Positions 36,115 through 46,600 are shown, counted from the stretch's first letter. The stretch: 64,000 nucleotides of DNA from Lentibacillus jeotgali (GCF_000224785.1 NZ_AGAV01000005.1:609305-673304), one strand, 5' to 3'. Notes: generated from the letters alone by a model not told the origin. Numbers and translations are program-made.

Positions 36115-37491
36115 ATGCAAAAGTTGGAAACTGCTTCACCAAAGTTGTCATTTTTAAATTTAAGTTATGGAAAATTAAGTGAAGAGGTTGTTGATCGTGT
36201 GAAATATTTAACACTAGATTTCATTGGATTAGCTAGTAGAGGAAGTTTGTTCACATCAAGTAAACCATTACAGACATTCATAGAAAAATTTGGAGGTGAT
36301 GGAGACGGCACAATTATTGGAAATAAAGAATTATCATCCTTACCTCAGTATGCAGCCCTTGCAAATGGTGCAGCAGCCCATAGTTTAGAATTGGATGATG
36401 TAATTAATGAGTCATCTCTTCATCCTGCAGTAAGTGTTTTTCCGGCGGCTTTTGCTGTAGGCGAGGAAGCTAATAGAAGTGGGAAAGACTTTATAGTTGC
36501 TTCGTTGATTGGATATGAGCTAATGAGCAGATTGGGTGTTGCACTTAATCCTTCAGAAGTATATAAGAAAGGTTTTCATCCAACTGGTCTGATGGGTACT
36601 TTTGCTGCATCGGTAACAAGTTCAAAACTTTTAAATTTATCGACTGAGAAGACATATAATGCTATTGGCATTGCTGGCAGCCAAACATCTTCATCAATGG
36701 AATTTTTACAAACAGGAGCATGGACAAAAAGGTTGCATCCAGGATGGGCAGCGCAAAGTGGAATAATTGCTGCCCAATTGGCGGCAGAAGGGTTTACAGG
36801 ACCTGATACGATAATAGAAGGTAATAGTGGTTTTGCGCAGGCACATTCTGATAATTACGATTTAACTCAATTAGATAATAGCTTTGATATGAATGAAAAC
36901 GCTATCCTTAAAACTAGTATTAAGCCACATGCTTGTTGTAGGTACAAACAAGGCCCCTTGGATTTGATACTTGATATTGTAAAAGAAAACAACTTGGTTC
37001 CATCAGATATAAACCAAATAAACGTTTATCTAGTGGGCACCGCCCTACCTATTGTTGCAGAGCCAGCAGCAGAGAAACGTCGTCCTAAATCTTCTGTTGA
37101 TGCTCAATTCAGTATGCATTTTGGAGCAGCAGTAGCTACGATTTATAGAAACACTCTTCTTGAGCAGTATGATGAGACAGTAATAAGGGATTCAAATGTT
37201 ATCTCAATGATGGATAAGGTAACTTGTGTGAGAGATGAGGACTTAGAAGAATATTTTCCAACTAAATGGCCTGCTCGAGTGGTTATTGATTCCAAAAAAG
37301 GTTTATTTGAGAAAAAAATTGATTATCCAAAGGGGGATCCGGAAAATCCATTATCTTGGGATGAAATTATAAATAAGTTTCGATATGTTACTTCCCCGAT
37401 CTATAGTGAAAAACAACAAACAGCTATCATCGATAAGGTAAGAGATCTGGAAAACCTAAAAGGAATAAAAGAATTAGGAAATTTATTATAA
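36115..37491 (+). CDS. MmgE/PrpD family protein, cluster 2
   Basis: 458 residues, AAGGAGA before ATG 36115. The family core is well kept: GAAAHSLELDDVINESSLHPAVSVFPAAFA (motif residues ~80-110, the N-G/H-S-L-D-D region), GFHPTGLMGTFAA (~158-170), RLHPGWAAQSGI (~205) and IKPHACCRYKQGPLDLI (~270), with Lys/His thought to act in proton transfer. Known members dehydrate 2-methylcitrate or decarboxylate cis-aconitate. Being first in a sigma-54 operon under a PrpR-type sensor echoes prp operons, but no methylcitrate synthase or lyase (PrpC/PrpB) is present, so classical propionate metabolism is not supported. Confidence 0.88.
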   Translation: MQKLETASPKLSFLNLSYGKLSEEVVDRVKYLTLDFIGLASRGSLFTSSKPLQTFIEKFGGDGDGTIIGNKELSSLPQYAALANGAAAHSLELDDVINESSLHPAVSVFPAAFAVGEEANRSGKDFIVASLIGYELMSRLGVALNPSEVYKKGFHPTGLMGTFAASVTSSKLLNLSTEKTYNAIGIAGSQTSSSMEFLQTGAWTKRLHPGWAAQSGIIAAQLAAEGFTGPDTIIEGNSGFAQAHSDNYDLTQLDNSFDMNENAILKTSIKPHACCRYKQGPLDLILDIVKENNLVPSDINQINVYLVGTALPIVAEPAAEKRRPKSSVDAQFSMHFGAAVATIYRNTLLEQYDETVIRDSNVISMMDKVTCVRDEDLEEYFPTKWPARVVIDSKKGLFEKKIDYPKGDPENPLSWDEIINKFRYVTSPIYSEKQQTAIIDKVRDLENLKGIKELGNLL

Positions 37492-37503
37492 GGAGGCAAT
37501 AAA

Positions 37504-38664
37504 ATGGCATTATTTACTCCAACTGATGAGCAAACTCAAGTCTTGGATATGGTCAAGGATTTTTGTAAGAAGGAAATTGATCCGGTGGCTAGGGAGTTAG
37601 AACAGAAGGATGAATATCCACATGAAATTGTAGAGAAAATGAAAGAACTTGGGTTCTTTGGTTTCACAATTCCCGAGGAATATGATGGGATTGGCATCGA
37701 TTTTGTTACTTACAGTTTAGTTATAGAAGAGATAACTAGACACTGGATGAGTGTGGCAGGGATTTTAAACAGCCATTTGATAATGGCATATATAGTAGAG
37801 AAATATGGAACAGAAGAACAGAAGAACTCTTTTTTGCCCAAATTTGCCACAGGGGAATGTCGTGGCGGATTGGCACTATCGGAAGCTGAAGCTGGGACAG
37901 ATGTGCAGAATATCTCCACCAAAGCAGAAAAAAATGGAGAGCACTATATTGTTAATGGGAGCAAAATGTGGATTACTAATGCACGTTATGGAAATACATT
38001 CATCCTTGCTACAAAAACTGATACTAAAATTAAACCGAGGTATAAGGGCATTAGTCTATTTCTCATTCAAAAAGGTGAGAGTGGTTTTATCGTTCAAAAA
38101 GATATAGAGAAATTAGGTTATAAAGGTGTGAAAACTAGCGAAATTGTATTTGAAAATTTTAAGGTTTCTTCGAACCAGTTGATTGGAGGAGAAGAAGGCA
38201 AAGGATTTAAGCAAGTCTTGGGGGGGCTTGAATTGGGGCGTGTTAACGTTGCTGCTCGAGGACTTGGTCTAGCTAGGGCAGCTTTTGAAGATGCTATTCG
38301 TTATGCCCAAGAACGAAAGACATTCGGAAAACCGATTGCTGAACACCAAGCAATACAACTGAAACTGGGTGAAATGGGAACTAAACTGGAGGCAGCAAGA
38401 CTGCTGACAATGAACGCAGCAACTAAGCTTCAAGAGGGAGAGAGAAGCGATCTTGAAGCTGGGATGGCGAAGTTGTTTGCAACAGAGGCTGGTTTTGAGT
38501 TATCAAGTGAGGCAATGAGGATACATGGAGGTTACGGCTATACTAAAGAGTTCAATATTGAGAGATATTATCGTGATTCTCCTTTGATGTTAATTGGTGA
38601 AGGCACTAATGAAATTCAGAAAATTGTTATCAGTAAAGGGTTAACTGAGAAATACAAAATCTAA
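37504..38664 (+). CDS. Acyl-CoA dehydrogenase, cluster 2
   Basis: 386 residues, AAGGAGG before ATG 37504 and 12 bp after the previous stop. Full-length FAD-dependent dehydrogenase: ALSEAEAGTDVQNI and MWITNARYGNTFI (FAD/substrate loops, ~125-165), AARGLGLARAAFEDAIRYAQERKTFGKPI (~250-280), RIHGGYGYTKEFNIERYYRD, and LIGEGTNEIQKIV, whose Glu is the usual catalytic base. Electrons would go to EtfAB (40394-42169). The R.....GY.....ER signature resembles short/branched-chain or methylsuccinyl-CoA-type enzymes, but the chain length cannot be read. Confidence 0.9.
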   Translation: MALFTPTDEQTQVLDMVKDFCKKEIDPVARELEQKDEYPHEIVEKMKELGFFGFTIPEEYDGIGIDFVTYSLVIEEITRHWMSVAGILNSHLIMAYIVEKYGTEEQKNSFLPKFATGECRGGLALSEAEAGTDVQNISTKAEKNGEHYIVNGSKMWITNARYGNTFILATKTDTKIKPRYKGISLFLIQKGESGFIVQKDIEKLGYKGVKTSEIVFENFKVSSNQLIGGEEGKGFKQVLGGLELGRVNVAARGLGLARAAFEDAIRYAQERKTFGKPIAEHQAIQLKLGEMGTKLEAARLLTMNAATKLQEGERSDLEAGMAKLFATEAGFELSSEAMRIHGGYGYTKEFNIERYYRDSPLMLIGEGTNEIQKIVISKGLTEKYKI

Positions 38665-38686
38665 CAAAATTAGGAGGAATTTAATA

Positions 38687-39199
38687 ATGGCGGAAATTCA
38701 TACTCCATTTGGAAGAGCATTTGAGGACTTTGATGTGGGAGATACAATTTATCATTGGCCGGGAAGAACTATTACCGATGCTGATGATATGATTTCTAGT
38801 TTATTAGCATTAAATCAGCATCCTCTTCATATAGATGCTCACTATGCGTCACAAACTCAATTTGAACAAAACCTTGTGAATGGCACCTTAGTCTTTTCTA
38901 TTGCAGTAGGGATGACAGTTAATGATATAAGTGGAGCTGCCATTGCTATGTTGGAATATGAAAATATTAAACATTTAAACCCAACCTTTCACGGTGACAC
39001 TTTATATTGTCGTACAAATATTTTAGATAAAAGAGAATCAAAAAGTAAGAATGACCGGGGAATTGTCCAAGTGGAAACCTTTGTGAGTAATCAAAGAGAA
39101 GAAGACGTAATGAGTTATAAAAGAAAACTATTAATACCTAAAAAAGAATTTACCAGCCGTCCATACACACATACCAAAGGTAGGGAGGAAAAAGTATGA
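38687..39199 (+). CDS. MaoC-like hot-dog hydratase (mesaconyl-CoA/itaconyl-CoA hydratase-like)
   Basis: 170 residues, TTAGGAGG before ATG 38687. The MaoC signature is clear: FEDFDVGDTIYHWPGRTITDADD, LLALNQHPLHIDAHYA (catalytic Asp/His region, ~45-60), LVNGTLVFSIAVGMTV, and GDTLYCRTNILDKRESKS. This single-domain subtype is the one that hydrates mesaconyl-CoA or itaconyl-CoA-type branched dicarboxyl thioesters in other bacteria. The gene overlaps the CoA-transferase start by 4 bp. In cluster 2 it would hydrate the product of the dehydrogenase to a citramalyl- or methylmalyl-CoA for the CitE-like lyase. Confidence 0.82.
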   Translation: MAEIHTPFGRAFEDFDVGDTIYHWPGRTITDADDMISSLLALNQHPLHIDAHYASQTQFEQNLVNGTLVFSIAVGMTVNDISGAAIAMLEYENIKHLNPTFHGDTLYCRTNILDKRESKSKNDRGIVQVETFVSNQREEDVMSYKRKLLIPKKEFTSRPYTHTKGREEKV

Positions 39200-40353
39200 A
39201 ACCATTAGAGGGTACAAGAATACTGTCTGTAGAACAATATGGTGCTGGTCCGTTTGCTACTTCTTTATTAGCTGATATGGGAGCAGAAGTGATAAAAATT
39301 GAAGATCCAAACACTGGCGGAGATGTGTCACGGACTGTAATCCCTTACGCAGAGGATCAGGATAGTTTATTCTTTCAATCACTTAATAGAAATAAGAAGA
39401 GTATTTCCCTGGATATGAAATCAAAAGAAGGCAAAGAACTTTTTCACTCATTAGTTGAAAATTCGGATGCAGTTTTTAACAATCTTCGAGGAGATGTACC
39501 AGATAAGCTTGGAATAAATTATAAACAATTAAAAGGTATTAATCCCAAGATAGTTACCTGTTCTTTAACAGGATTTGGGACATCTGGATCCATGAAAAAA
39601 AAACCTGCTTATGATTATCTATTACAAGCGATGAATGGGCATATGTCCTTGACTGGGGAGCCTGACGGACCGCCATCAAAATTCGGATTGTCAATCGTTG
39701 ACTTTTCAACCGGTATGATGGCAGCACTGGGGTTAATGATTGGTATATCTCAGGCACAGAATAAGGCCAAAGGAAGTGATGTAGATGTTAGTCTGTTTGA
39801 CACTTCATTATCTGTCTTAAATTATCTGGCAATATGGCATCTCAATAAAGGTTATGAGCCCAAACGAAATTCGTTTTCTGCTCATCCCACACTAGTACCT
39901 TCGCAGTTGTTTCCGACCAAGGACGGTTATATGATTGTAATGTGTAATAAAGAGAAGTTTTTCAACATTCTGTCTGATGAAATAGATAGACCAGATTTAC
40001 CTAAAAATGATAAATTCAAGGATTTCCAAGCACGGTTTGATAATAAAGATGAATTAATTAAAATACTGAATGACATTTTTATTAAATATCAAACTGACTA
40101 TTGGCTTGATAGACTCGAAGGAAAAGTACCTATAGCTCCAGTTAATACTGTTGAAGAGGCTTTATCTCAACATTTGGTTAGCGAGCGAGATATGATAGTA
40201 GACGTTGATAGTAAAACTTTTGGGGATATAAGAATGCTAGGCACGCCAATAAAAATTTCTGATTTTAACCCAACTTATGTCGAAGGACCAGCATTAGGTG
40301 AGCATAATGATGAATTTTTTGAAAACTTGTTAGCGGGACAAAAGAAGAAATAA
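39196..40353 (+). CDS. Class III (CaiB/BaiF) CoA-transferase, cluster 2
   Basis: 385 residues; start ATG 39196 overlaps the hydratase stop (GTATGA). Family marks: VEQYGAGPFATSLLADMGAEVIKIE at the N-terminus, NRNKKSISLDMKSKEGKELF (~70-90), VTCSLTGFGTSG (~120), and the catalytic Asp in LSIVDFSTGMMAALGLMIG (~170). These enzymes move CoA between carboxylic acids without ATP. Together with the dehydrogenase, hydratase and CitE-like lyase it gives a complete activation-to-cleavage route for a dicarboxylic acid. Low-G+C composition matches the cluster. Confidence 0.9.
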   Translation: MKPLEGTRILSVEQYGAGPFATSLLADMGAEVIKIEDPNTGGDVSRTVIPYAEDQDSLFFQSLNRNKKSISLDMKSKEGKELFHSLVENSDAVFNNLRGDVPDKLGINYKQLKGINPKIVTCSLTGFGTSGSMKKKPAYDYLLQAMNGHMSLTGEPDGPPSKFGLSIVDFSTGMMAALGLMIGISQAQNKAKGSDVDVSLFDTSLSVLNYLAIWHLNKGYEPKRNSFSAHPTLVPSQLFPTKDGYMIVMCNKEKFFNILSDEIDRPDLPKNDKFKDFQARFDNKDELIKILNDIFIKYQTDYWLDRLEGKVPIAPVNTVEEALSQHLVSERDMIVDVDSKTFGDIRMLGTPIKISDFNPTYVEGPALGEHNDEFFENLLAGQKKK

Positions 40354-40393
40354 GCAACCTTAATTAATTTTATAGGTATAAAGGATGAAAAAT

Positions 40394-41167
40394 ATGGATA
40401 TATACGTATTGTTGAAAAGAACCTTCGATACTGAAGAGAAAATCGTTGTATCTGATGGACGAATAGAAGATGAAAGTGCCGAATACATTATTAACCCATA
40501 TGATGAATATTCCGTAGAAGAAGCCATCAAACAGCGGGATGAACTCGGCGGCGAAGTAACCATTGTCACGGTCGGTGATGAAGAAGCTGAAAAGCAGTTG
40601 CGAACCGGACTTGCAATGGGAGCAGATAAAGCTGTTTTAATCAACACTGAAGATGATTTGGAAGACGGCGATCAATATTCGACAGCCAAGATTTTGCAGA
40701 TTTATTTTGAAGATAAAGAAGCTGATCTTATTCTGGGCGGCAACGTCGCAATTGATGAAGCAAGCGGACAAGTCGGGCCAAGACTTGCAGAAGCTTTAGG
40801 CATTAATTATGTTACAACGATTACTGCCCTTGAGATTGATGGCGATACAGCTAAGATCGATAAAGACGTTGAAGGTGATGTCGAGAAAATCGAAACAAGC
40901 CTACCGTTACTCGTAACTTGCCAGCAAGGTCTGAACGAGCCTAGATATCCATCACTTCCGGGAATCATGAAAGCAAAGAAAAAACCGTTGGAAGAACTGG
41001 AAATTGATGATTTGGATCTTGATGAAGATGATGTCGAAGCAAAAACTGAAACAATTGAAGTATTTCTGCCCCCTGAAAAAGAAGCAGGACGTGTTCTGGA
41101 AGGCGAGATTGATGATCAAGTGAAAGAATTGATCTCCCTGCTTAAAGATGACGCAAAATTACTTTAA
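40394..41167 (+). CDS. etfB: Electron transfer flavoprotein beta subunit
   Basis: 257 residues from ATG 40394, eight bases after AAAGGA; ATG 40385 lies within that site. The start MDIYVLLKRTFDTEEKIVV, the adenine-nucleotide region AIDEASGQVGPRLAEALG and the ETF-beta signature around VEKIETSLPLLVTCQQGLNEPRYPSLPGIMKAKKK (motif ~175-200) are typical. It accepts electrons from acyl-CoA dehydrogenases as the EtfAB dimer. Codon use is visibly richer in G+C than the genes just upstream, although only 40 bp separates them from the CoA-transferase. It may be a resident gene that the mobile cluster landed beside. Confidence 0.93.
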   Translation: MDIYVLLKRTFDTEEKIVVSDGRIEDESAEYIINPYDEYSVEEAIKQRDELGGEVTIVTVGDEEAEKQLRTGLAMGADKAVLINTEDDLEDGDQYSTAKILQIYFEDKEADLILGGNVAIDEASGQVGPRLAEALGINYVTTITALEIDGDTAKIDKDVEGDVEKIETSLPLLVTCQQGLNEPRYPSLPGIMKAKKKPLEELEIDDLDLDEDDVEAKTETIEVFLPPEKEAGRVLEGEIDDQVKELISLLKDDAKLL

Positions 41168-41194
41168 ACATAACGGAGAGGAGAGGGAAACAGT

Positions 41195-42169
41195 ATGAAA
41201 CTACTTGTCATAGGGGAAGCAAGAGATGGTGAATTGCGTAATGTTACATTTGAAGCAGTTGTAGCTGCTAAACAAATCGATTCCAATGCGGAGATTGTCG
41301 GTGTCTTGTGTGGCAGTGATGACCTGAATAAATCAGGACAGGAAGTCATCTATCATGGTGCAGACCGTGTCGTAACGGTGACGCATGATAATCTGGAATC
41401 ATATACATCTGAAGGTTATTCCCAGGCGGTTATGGCAGTTATTGAGGATGAATCACCGGATGGAATTGTTATGGGCCACACGGCCATCGGCAAGGATCTG
41501 ACACCAAAACTTGCTGCAAAACTTGGAACCGGTTTAATTTCAGACGCCACTGATATTGAAAATGACGGTGATAAAGCGGTATTTATCAGACCGATTTATT
41601 CCGGAAAAGCGTTTGAGAAAAAGATGATTACAAGCGGTTTAACGTTCGCGACTATCCGCCCGAACAATATTCCTGCATTGGAACGTGACGCGTCACGCTC
41701 ATGCGATGTATCATCAAAAGAGGTTGAAATTAAAGACATCAATACCGTCATAAAAGATGTCATCCGCAAAGCCTCAGAAGGTGTCGACCTATCTGAGGCG
41801 AATATCATTGTTGCCGGCGGACGCGGTGTGAAAAGCGCAGACGGCTTCGAACCGCTCTATGAGCTTGCTGATGTCCTGGGAGCTGCAGTCGGCGCTTCCC
41901 GCGGGGCATGTGACGCAGAGTATTGTGACTACTCCCTGCAGATCGGCCAGACCGGTAAAGTGGTAACACCTGATTTATATATCGCAGTCGGTATCTCGGG
42001 TGCCATCCAGCACTTAGCAGGCATGTCCAACTCGAAAGTCATTGTTGCCATCAACAAGGATCCGGAAGCTAATATTTTCAATGTAGCGGACTACGGTATT
42101 GTCGGCGATGTGTTCGAGGTGGTACCTAAGTTAACGAAAGGGTTAACAAATTTGAATGTTGGTGCCTAA
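41195..42169 (+). CDS. etfA: Electron transfer flavoprotein alpha subunit
   Basis: 324 residues, GGAGAGGAGAG before ATG 41195 and 27 bp after etfB. The FAD-binding C-terminal domain has [38 protein letters not shown] (motif ~205-240), [29 protein letters not shown] and [24 protein letters not shown]. With EtfB it carries electrons from the window's two acyl-CoA dehydrogenases (and others) towards a membrane oxidoreductase, plausibly the FadF-like protein at 42651. Confidence 0.95.
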   Translation: MKLLVIGEARDGELRNVTFEAVVAAKQIDSNAEIVGVLCGSDDLNKSGQEVIYHGADRVVTVTHDNLESYTSEGYSQAVMAVIEDESPDGIVMGHTAIGKDLTPKLAAKLGTGLISDATDIENDGDKAVFIRPIYSGKAFEKKMITSGLTFATIRPNNIPALERDASRSCDVSSKEVEIKDINTVIKDVIRKASEGVDLSEANIIVAGGRGVKSADGFEPLYELADVLGAAVGASRGACDAEYCDYSLQIGQTGKVVTPDLYIAVGISGAIQHLAGMSNSKVIVAINKDPEANIFNVADYGIVGDVFEVVPKLTKGLTNLNVGA

Positions 42170-42650
42170 AATCAAGGTTAAGTGAAATAAAGAGTATAAT
42201 AGTTAATCTATACTAATTCTGCTTGTAGCAGGGATTTGATTGCGTATTATGATTTCTCAAAATAACTCACTATAGCAGACAATAATCAGGTTATCTGATA
42301 CTAAAAAGACAGATGTGTATATTTGGAACGATTGGATTACCAAAATTACCTAAATCTACTATCTTTAGCTTGGTCATTTTGGAAAAGGGAAGTGTCGCGT
42401 ACCAATATATTCGCAAAGTGAGTCAATCAAATTGAGAAATGCAATCCAAATAGTAAAGTTATACATTCTCCTTAAACAAGATCATAATAAAGGGAATAAA
42501 TTATTATTGCTTATAATTTATTCCCTTTTAAATAGCATATTCTAAAAACTTTACTTAATTAAAATTGAACCACAAGGGTTATAAGTAAGCCCATAATCAT
42601 TTTAAGAGTTTAATGAATGTAACTTTGATAGATTTTATAAGGGGGAGCGA
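42170..42650. other. Intergenic region between etfA and the FadF-like gene
   Basis: No gene is seen in ~480 bp. It contains the terminator at 42489-42531. The AT-rich sequence on both sides has no repeat I can name. In many Bacillaceae the etf and fadF genes are closer, so this gap may hold a small deletion scar. Confidence 0.4.
42489..42531 (+). terminator. Rho-independent terminator
   Basis: AAGGGAATAAATTA (42490-42503) pairs with TAATTTATTCCCTTT (42513-42527) and is followed by TTAAAT. It lies 320 bp after etfA and 120 bp before the next gene. Confidence 0.7.
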
Positions 42651-44755
42651 ATGATAAACGCATTATTACTTATCAATTGGCTGGCATTCATTGCAATTGT
42701 CGCCTATGGCATATTCTTATTCGCTAAAGTCGTCGCCACTCGGGTTTCCTACATAAAAATGGGGAAAAAATCCGAGTTTGACCGGGACTTTAAAGAGCGT
42801 TTCCGGCGCATAGGGAAGATTGTCTTTGGACAGTCCAAGCTGTTGAAGGATAAAAAGTCCGGCACGATTCATGTCATGATGTTTTATGGCTTTTTACTCG
42901 TACAGTTTGGCGCGATTGACATGTTCGTTAAGGGGTTGTCACCAGGCAACCACCTACCATTCGGGATTCTTTACCCAGGCTTTACGTTTTTCCAGGAACT
43001 TGTGACACTCATGATCCTGGTGGCGGTCGTATGGGCTTTTTACCGCCGTTATATCGAAAAGCTTGTTCGTCTTAAACGCGGCTTTAAAGCGGGTCTTGTC
43101 CTATTATTCATCGGGACATTGATGCTTTCCGTACTTCTGGGAAATGGGATGGCAATTGTCTGGCACGGTGAAGCACTGACCTGGACAGAGCCGGTTGCCA
43201 GTTTAATAGCTTATCTCTTTGGTTGGCTGCCGGAAATAGCTGCAGCGGTTTTATTCTATGTATTCTGGTGGATTCACACGGTAACGATCCTGGCATTCCT
43301 GGTATATGTGCCGCAATCCAAGCACGCACACTTGATCGCAGCACCAATCAACGTGTTTTTGAGTAAACAAGTGCCAGGCAAATTGAAGCCGATTAATTTT
43401 GATATTGATGAGGAACAGGATGAAGATGAGATTTCGTTTGGTGTTGGAAAAGTGGAAGACTTCGAACAGCACCAGATGATCGATTTTTATGCATGTGTTG
43501 AATGCGGGCGCTGTACTGATGTCTGTCCAGCTTCAGGCACCGGCAAAATGCTCTCACCGATGGATATTATGGTTAAAGTGCGTGACCATTTAACGGAAAA
43601 AGGGGCAGCCGTTACAGGCAAATCAGCCTGGGTTCCGGAGTACGCCTTTTCCAATACAAAAGGCAACAAACTCGCCAGTGCAGGGGCGAATGAAGCTGCT
43701 GCAGGCATGGAAAGCGTCAGCCTGATCGGTGATGTTATCACACAAGAAGAACTTGAAGGCTGTACAACATGCCGCAACTGTGAAGATGCATGCCCGGTTA
43801 TGAATGAACACGTTGGCACGATTATTGATATGCGCCGTTATCTGGTCATGACAGAAGGTAAAATGGACCCGGATGCTCAACGTGCGGTTATGAATATCGA
43901 ACGTCAGGGCAACCCTTGGGGACTTTCCAAAAAAGACCGCATCAAATGGCGCGAGCAGAATGAAGATGCATACATCCCAACCGTTAAGGAATTGAAAAAA
44001 GAAGATAAAGATTTCGAATATCTTTTCTGGGTAAGCTCAATGGGGTCATTTGACAACCGTAGCCAAAAAATCGCGCTTGCGTTTGCCAAATTGATGAATC
44101 AAGCAGGCATCAGCTTTGCCATCCTTGGAAATAAAGAGCAAAACTCCGGTGATATCGCACGCCGTATCGGAAATGAGTTTCTGTTCCAGGAAATTGCCGA
44201 GAAAAATATTAAGAATTTGAAAAGCATGACGTGAAGAAAATCGTAACCATTGATCCGCACGCCTATAATATTTTCAAAAATGAATACCCTGACTTTGGCT
44301 TTGAAGCGGAAGTTTATCACCATACCCAAATGCTGTATGACCTGGTGATGAATGGCAAGCTGGAACCGCAGCGTGAAATCAATCAGAAACTCACCTATCA
44401 TGATTCCTGTTATCTGGGACGATACAATGGCGTTTATGATCCGCCAAGAGAAATTCTGAAATCCATCCCGGGACTTGATCTGGTCGAGATGGACCGGAGC
44501 CGTGAAAACGGCATGTGCTGCGGTGCCGGCGGCGGTCTGATGTGGACGGAAGACACAACAGGAAACCGTATCAACGTGGCCCGCACCGAACAGGCAATGG
44601 AGACTGAATCGACGATGATTTCCAGTGCATGTCCATTCTGCCTGACGATGCTCAGTGACGGGACGAAAGCGAAAGAAGTTGAGGAAGACATCAGTACCAT
44701 GGACGTTGCAGAAATTCTGGCATTATCAACGCTTACAGAAGATGATGAGAAATAA
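42651..44755 (+). pseudogene. FadF-like membrane Fe-S oxidoreductase (ETF:quinone route), frameshifted
   Basis: Two frames, 42651-44234 (527 aa) and 44231-44755 (174 aa), make one ~700-residue protein, close to the ~705 residues of Bacillus FadF (YwjF). The N-terminus has about five membrane helices of the cytochrome-b/NarI type (~1-235). Then come two 4Fe-4S motifs, CVECGRCTDVCP (~285) and CTTCRNCEDACP (~375). The C-terminal CCG domain has SCYLGRYNGVYD and NGMCCGAGGGLMW. The first frame ends IKNLKSMT-stop and the second continues VKKIVTIDPHAYN; one missing base near 44228 (ATGACGTGAAG) explains it. The native role would be passing electrons from EtfAB to quinone. Either it is broken, or there is a sequencing error. 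Confidence 0.82.
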
Positions 44756-46049
44756 CTTCATATAAAGGCAGCGGTAAATAGAGATGGTTGCTCTGATAGG
44801 GGGGATGCACCTTTTGCCGAAATACCATCCAAGAGAGAACCTCGAACTGGATGAAAAACCTTGTACCTGGAGGCCCTGATAATGTATGAACATAATTAAC
44901 GCCAGATGAGTTTTCCTCCCTTTTGGAGGTCAATTGAATCCTAATAACCCATGGACTGACATGGCTAATTTGATTCCATAGTCTAAACTTGAAGATGAAT
45001 GTATTCAAGCTTGAATGACTTAATGCAAGGAAATAAGTCTATTCAATCCACATGGTCCTTGGCTCGTTAATCATCAAGAGGCTTCCTGGACTAAGTGACC
45101 TGAAACTGGAGAATAGATTAAGGAGAATCCGTATCCTCAGTATTCCATCGGGCTTTCATCTTTTCAGAAGGACGCCCTTTCATGTTTCGACCATGATGCA
45201 TTTCTGTAATCGCTTGGCTGGCTTACCGGGATCACGGAGTTCGTATAATAGAAAAAGATTCCTTTATTTACAATTTGCAACTTTTGTACTCACCTGTTAA
45301 ACCTTGCAATAACAACAAATTAACACCTTTTATAATATGTTAAAATGTGCTGATAAGGTTTCCGGTAACAGGGTTTGGGGGTTCAAGTCCTCTCGATCGC
45401 GTAACCGGAATGGCAAGGATTGAAGCAATTTTCTGCCCTTTCCATTTTATTATTTTTTCTAACCTATTTTTAACATCGTGCATGCAATAGTATTCTCGAA
45501 CTCATTTGCTTTGCTATGGTAAAGTGATTTTTGAATAATTGTAGCAGCGATTTCTTGGATACCTGGAATAACATACGGGTATTTGTCTAACCTGTGAATA
45601 AATCGATGTCCAAGTTTTCCTTGTACCACTTTTGGATGTACACCAGATTGGGACGGAGGGGATACTATGCCATTCAAACGAACAAAGCGGGAGGAGGAGA
45701 ATTTGCGAATGACCAAGTTGCCCGTTCCCTTAAATCCATTTGACAGCTGTTGATCACTATGAGGACAAAGAATTAGCGGATAAAATTGTCAAACATTTGA
45801 AAGGGTTTGCGCAGCTATTGGAATATCAAAGAGAGAATGATCTGATTTCGGAAAGAGCTTATCAAGCACTTAAGGAAGATACGGGTTATTTGATGGAGAA
45901 GTATGAGTAAGGTGTGCGATCTATGACTACGGAATTAGAGCGCAAGCAACGTATGTACGGCTGTAAAGCCATTTCTGAAGAACCCGGTACGGGGGAATCT
46001 GTATACCGGGTTCTGTTGGACTGTATCGTTTTCTTTTTTTACTCATGAT
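44756..46049. other. Gene-poor region with fragments and two hairpins
   Basis: I see no intact gene in ~1.3 kb. A frame at about 45750-45910 reads DHYEDKELADKIVKHLKGF and continues to EDTGYLMEKYE before a stop. It looks like real coding sequence from the end of a lost small gene, but I do not recognise it; a separate start-like piece, MPFKRTKREEENLRMTKL, is at 45667. A hairpin at 45980-46013 (GAACCCGGTAC / GTATACCGGGTTC) could be its terminator. Another lies at 45359-45410. The stretch ends at the IS21 target duplication. Confidence 0.4.
45359..45410. repeat. Hairpin with a tRNA T-arm-like centre
   Basis: TTTCCGGTAAC pairs with GTAACCGGAA (one mismatch) around GGGGGTTCAAGTCCTCT, which resembles a tRNA T-arm. 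No other tRNA arms are present. It could be a remnant of an attachment site or an unrelated structure. Confidence 0.35.
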
Positions 46050-46399
46050 ATGGTTTGATTACAGCCATCGGAATTTACCACCCTTGCCATCTTTTTTACC
46101 ATCGTTTGCCAAGGTATTTACCACACATTGCCAGTGTATTTACCAATAATCGAAAAAGCTCTACAACCAATATTTTAAAAGCAGTAGATTTTTCTGCTTA
46201 TTAGCTTAATATCACCATAGGATATGGCTCACCCTTTGTTTTATAAGTGTTGGAGGGCATAGCTTCGTAATGAGCGTTTGTTTGCGAAGCAAACTAACGC
46301 GAATTAGAAGGAAGCAAGCGTATGCACGGTAGCCATCTGCACAGTACATAATAATTAACAGCCATTAGAATAGAGATTTATCCCAATGGCTGTTTTGTC

Positions 46400-46600
46400 C
46401 TATCTGAACTTTTTATCGCCTAATTGCTTATCAATAATCCTGATAGCCAAACGAACCAGTTCATCACAATCTAAATCCTCTTCTTCAATCCATATGCAGG
46501 AGGGCAACAATCTGCTTTCAACTTCAATTCTTACCTCTTCGGGTAAATACCTATGAAAAAAGTACTTTGCTATGCGGTTTTCAATTTCTTCGGGGATCAA
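46400..46600 (-). CDS. Small accessory protein of the IS21 element
   Basis: A 66-residue acidic protein (MIPEEIENRIAKYFFHRYLP) whose ATG overlaps the istB stop by four bases (ATGA), so it is translationally coupled. It has no motif I recognise; the regular charged helices and a central VRIEVESRLL stretch suggest a compact helical protein. Similar tiny genes follow istB in some Bacillus IS21 elements, as far as I know without a defined role. Confidence 0.55.
   Translation of the reverse strand: MIPEEIENRIAKYFFHRYLPEEVRIEVESRLLPSCIWIEEEDLDCDELVRLAIRIIDKQLGDKKFR

Noticed and set aside
36115..40353. Classical propionate/methylcitrate (prp) operon
   Set aside because: A PrpR-like regulator and an MmgE/PrpD gene are present, but no methylcitrate synthase, methylisocitrate lyase or propionyl-CoA synthetase. 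The neighbours are CoA-transferase, dehydrogenase, MaoC hydratase and a CitE-like lyase.
45052..45300. An 82-codon frame after the FadF-like gene
   Set aside because: No ribosome site and no family resemblance. The region appears to be degraded intergenic sequence.
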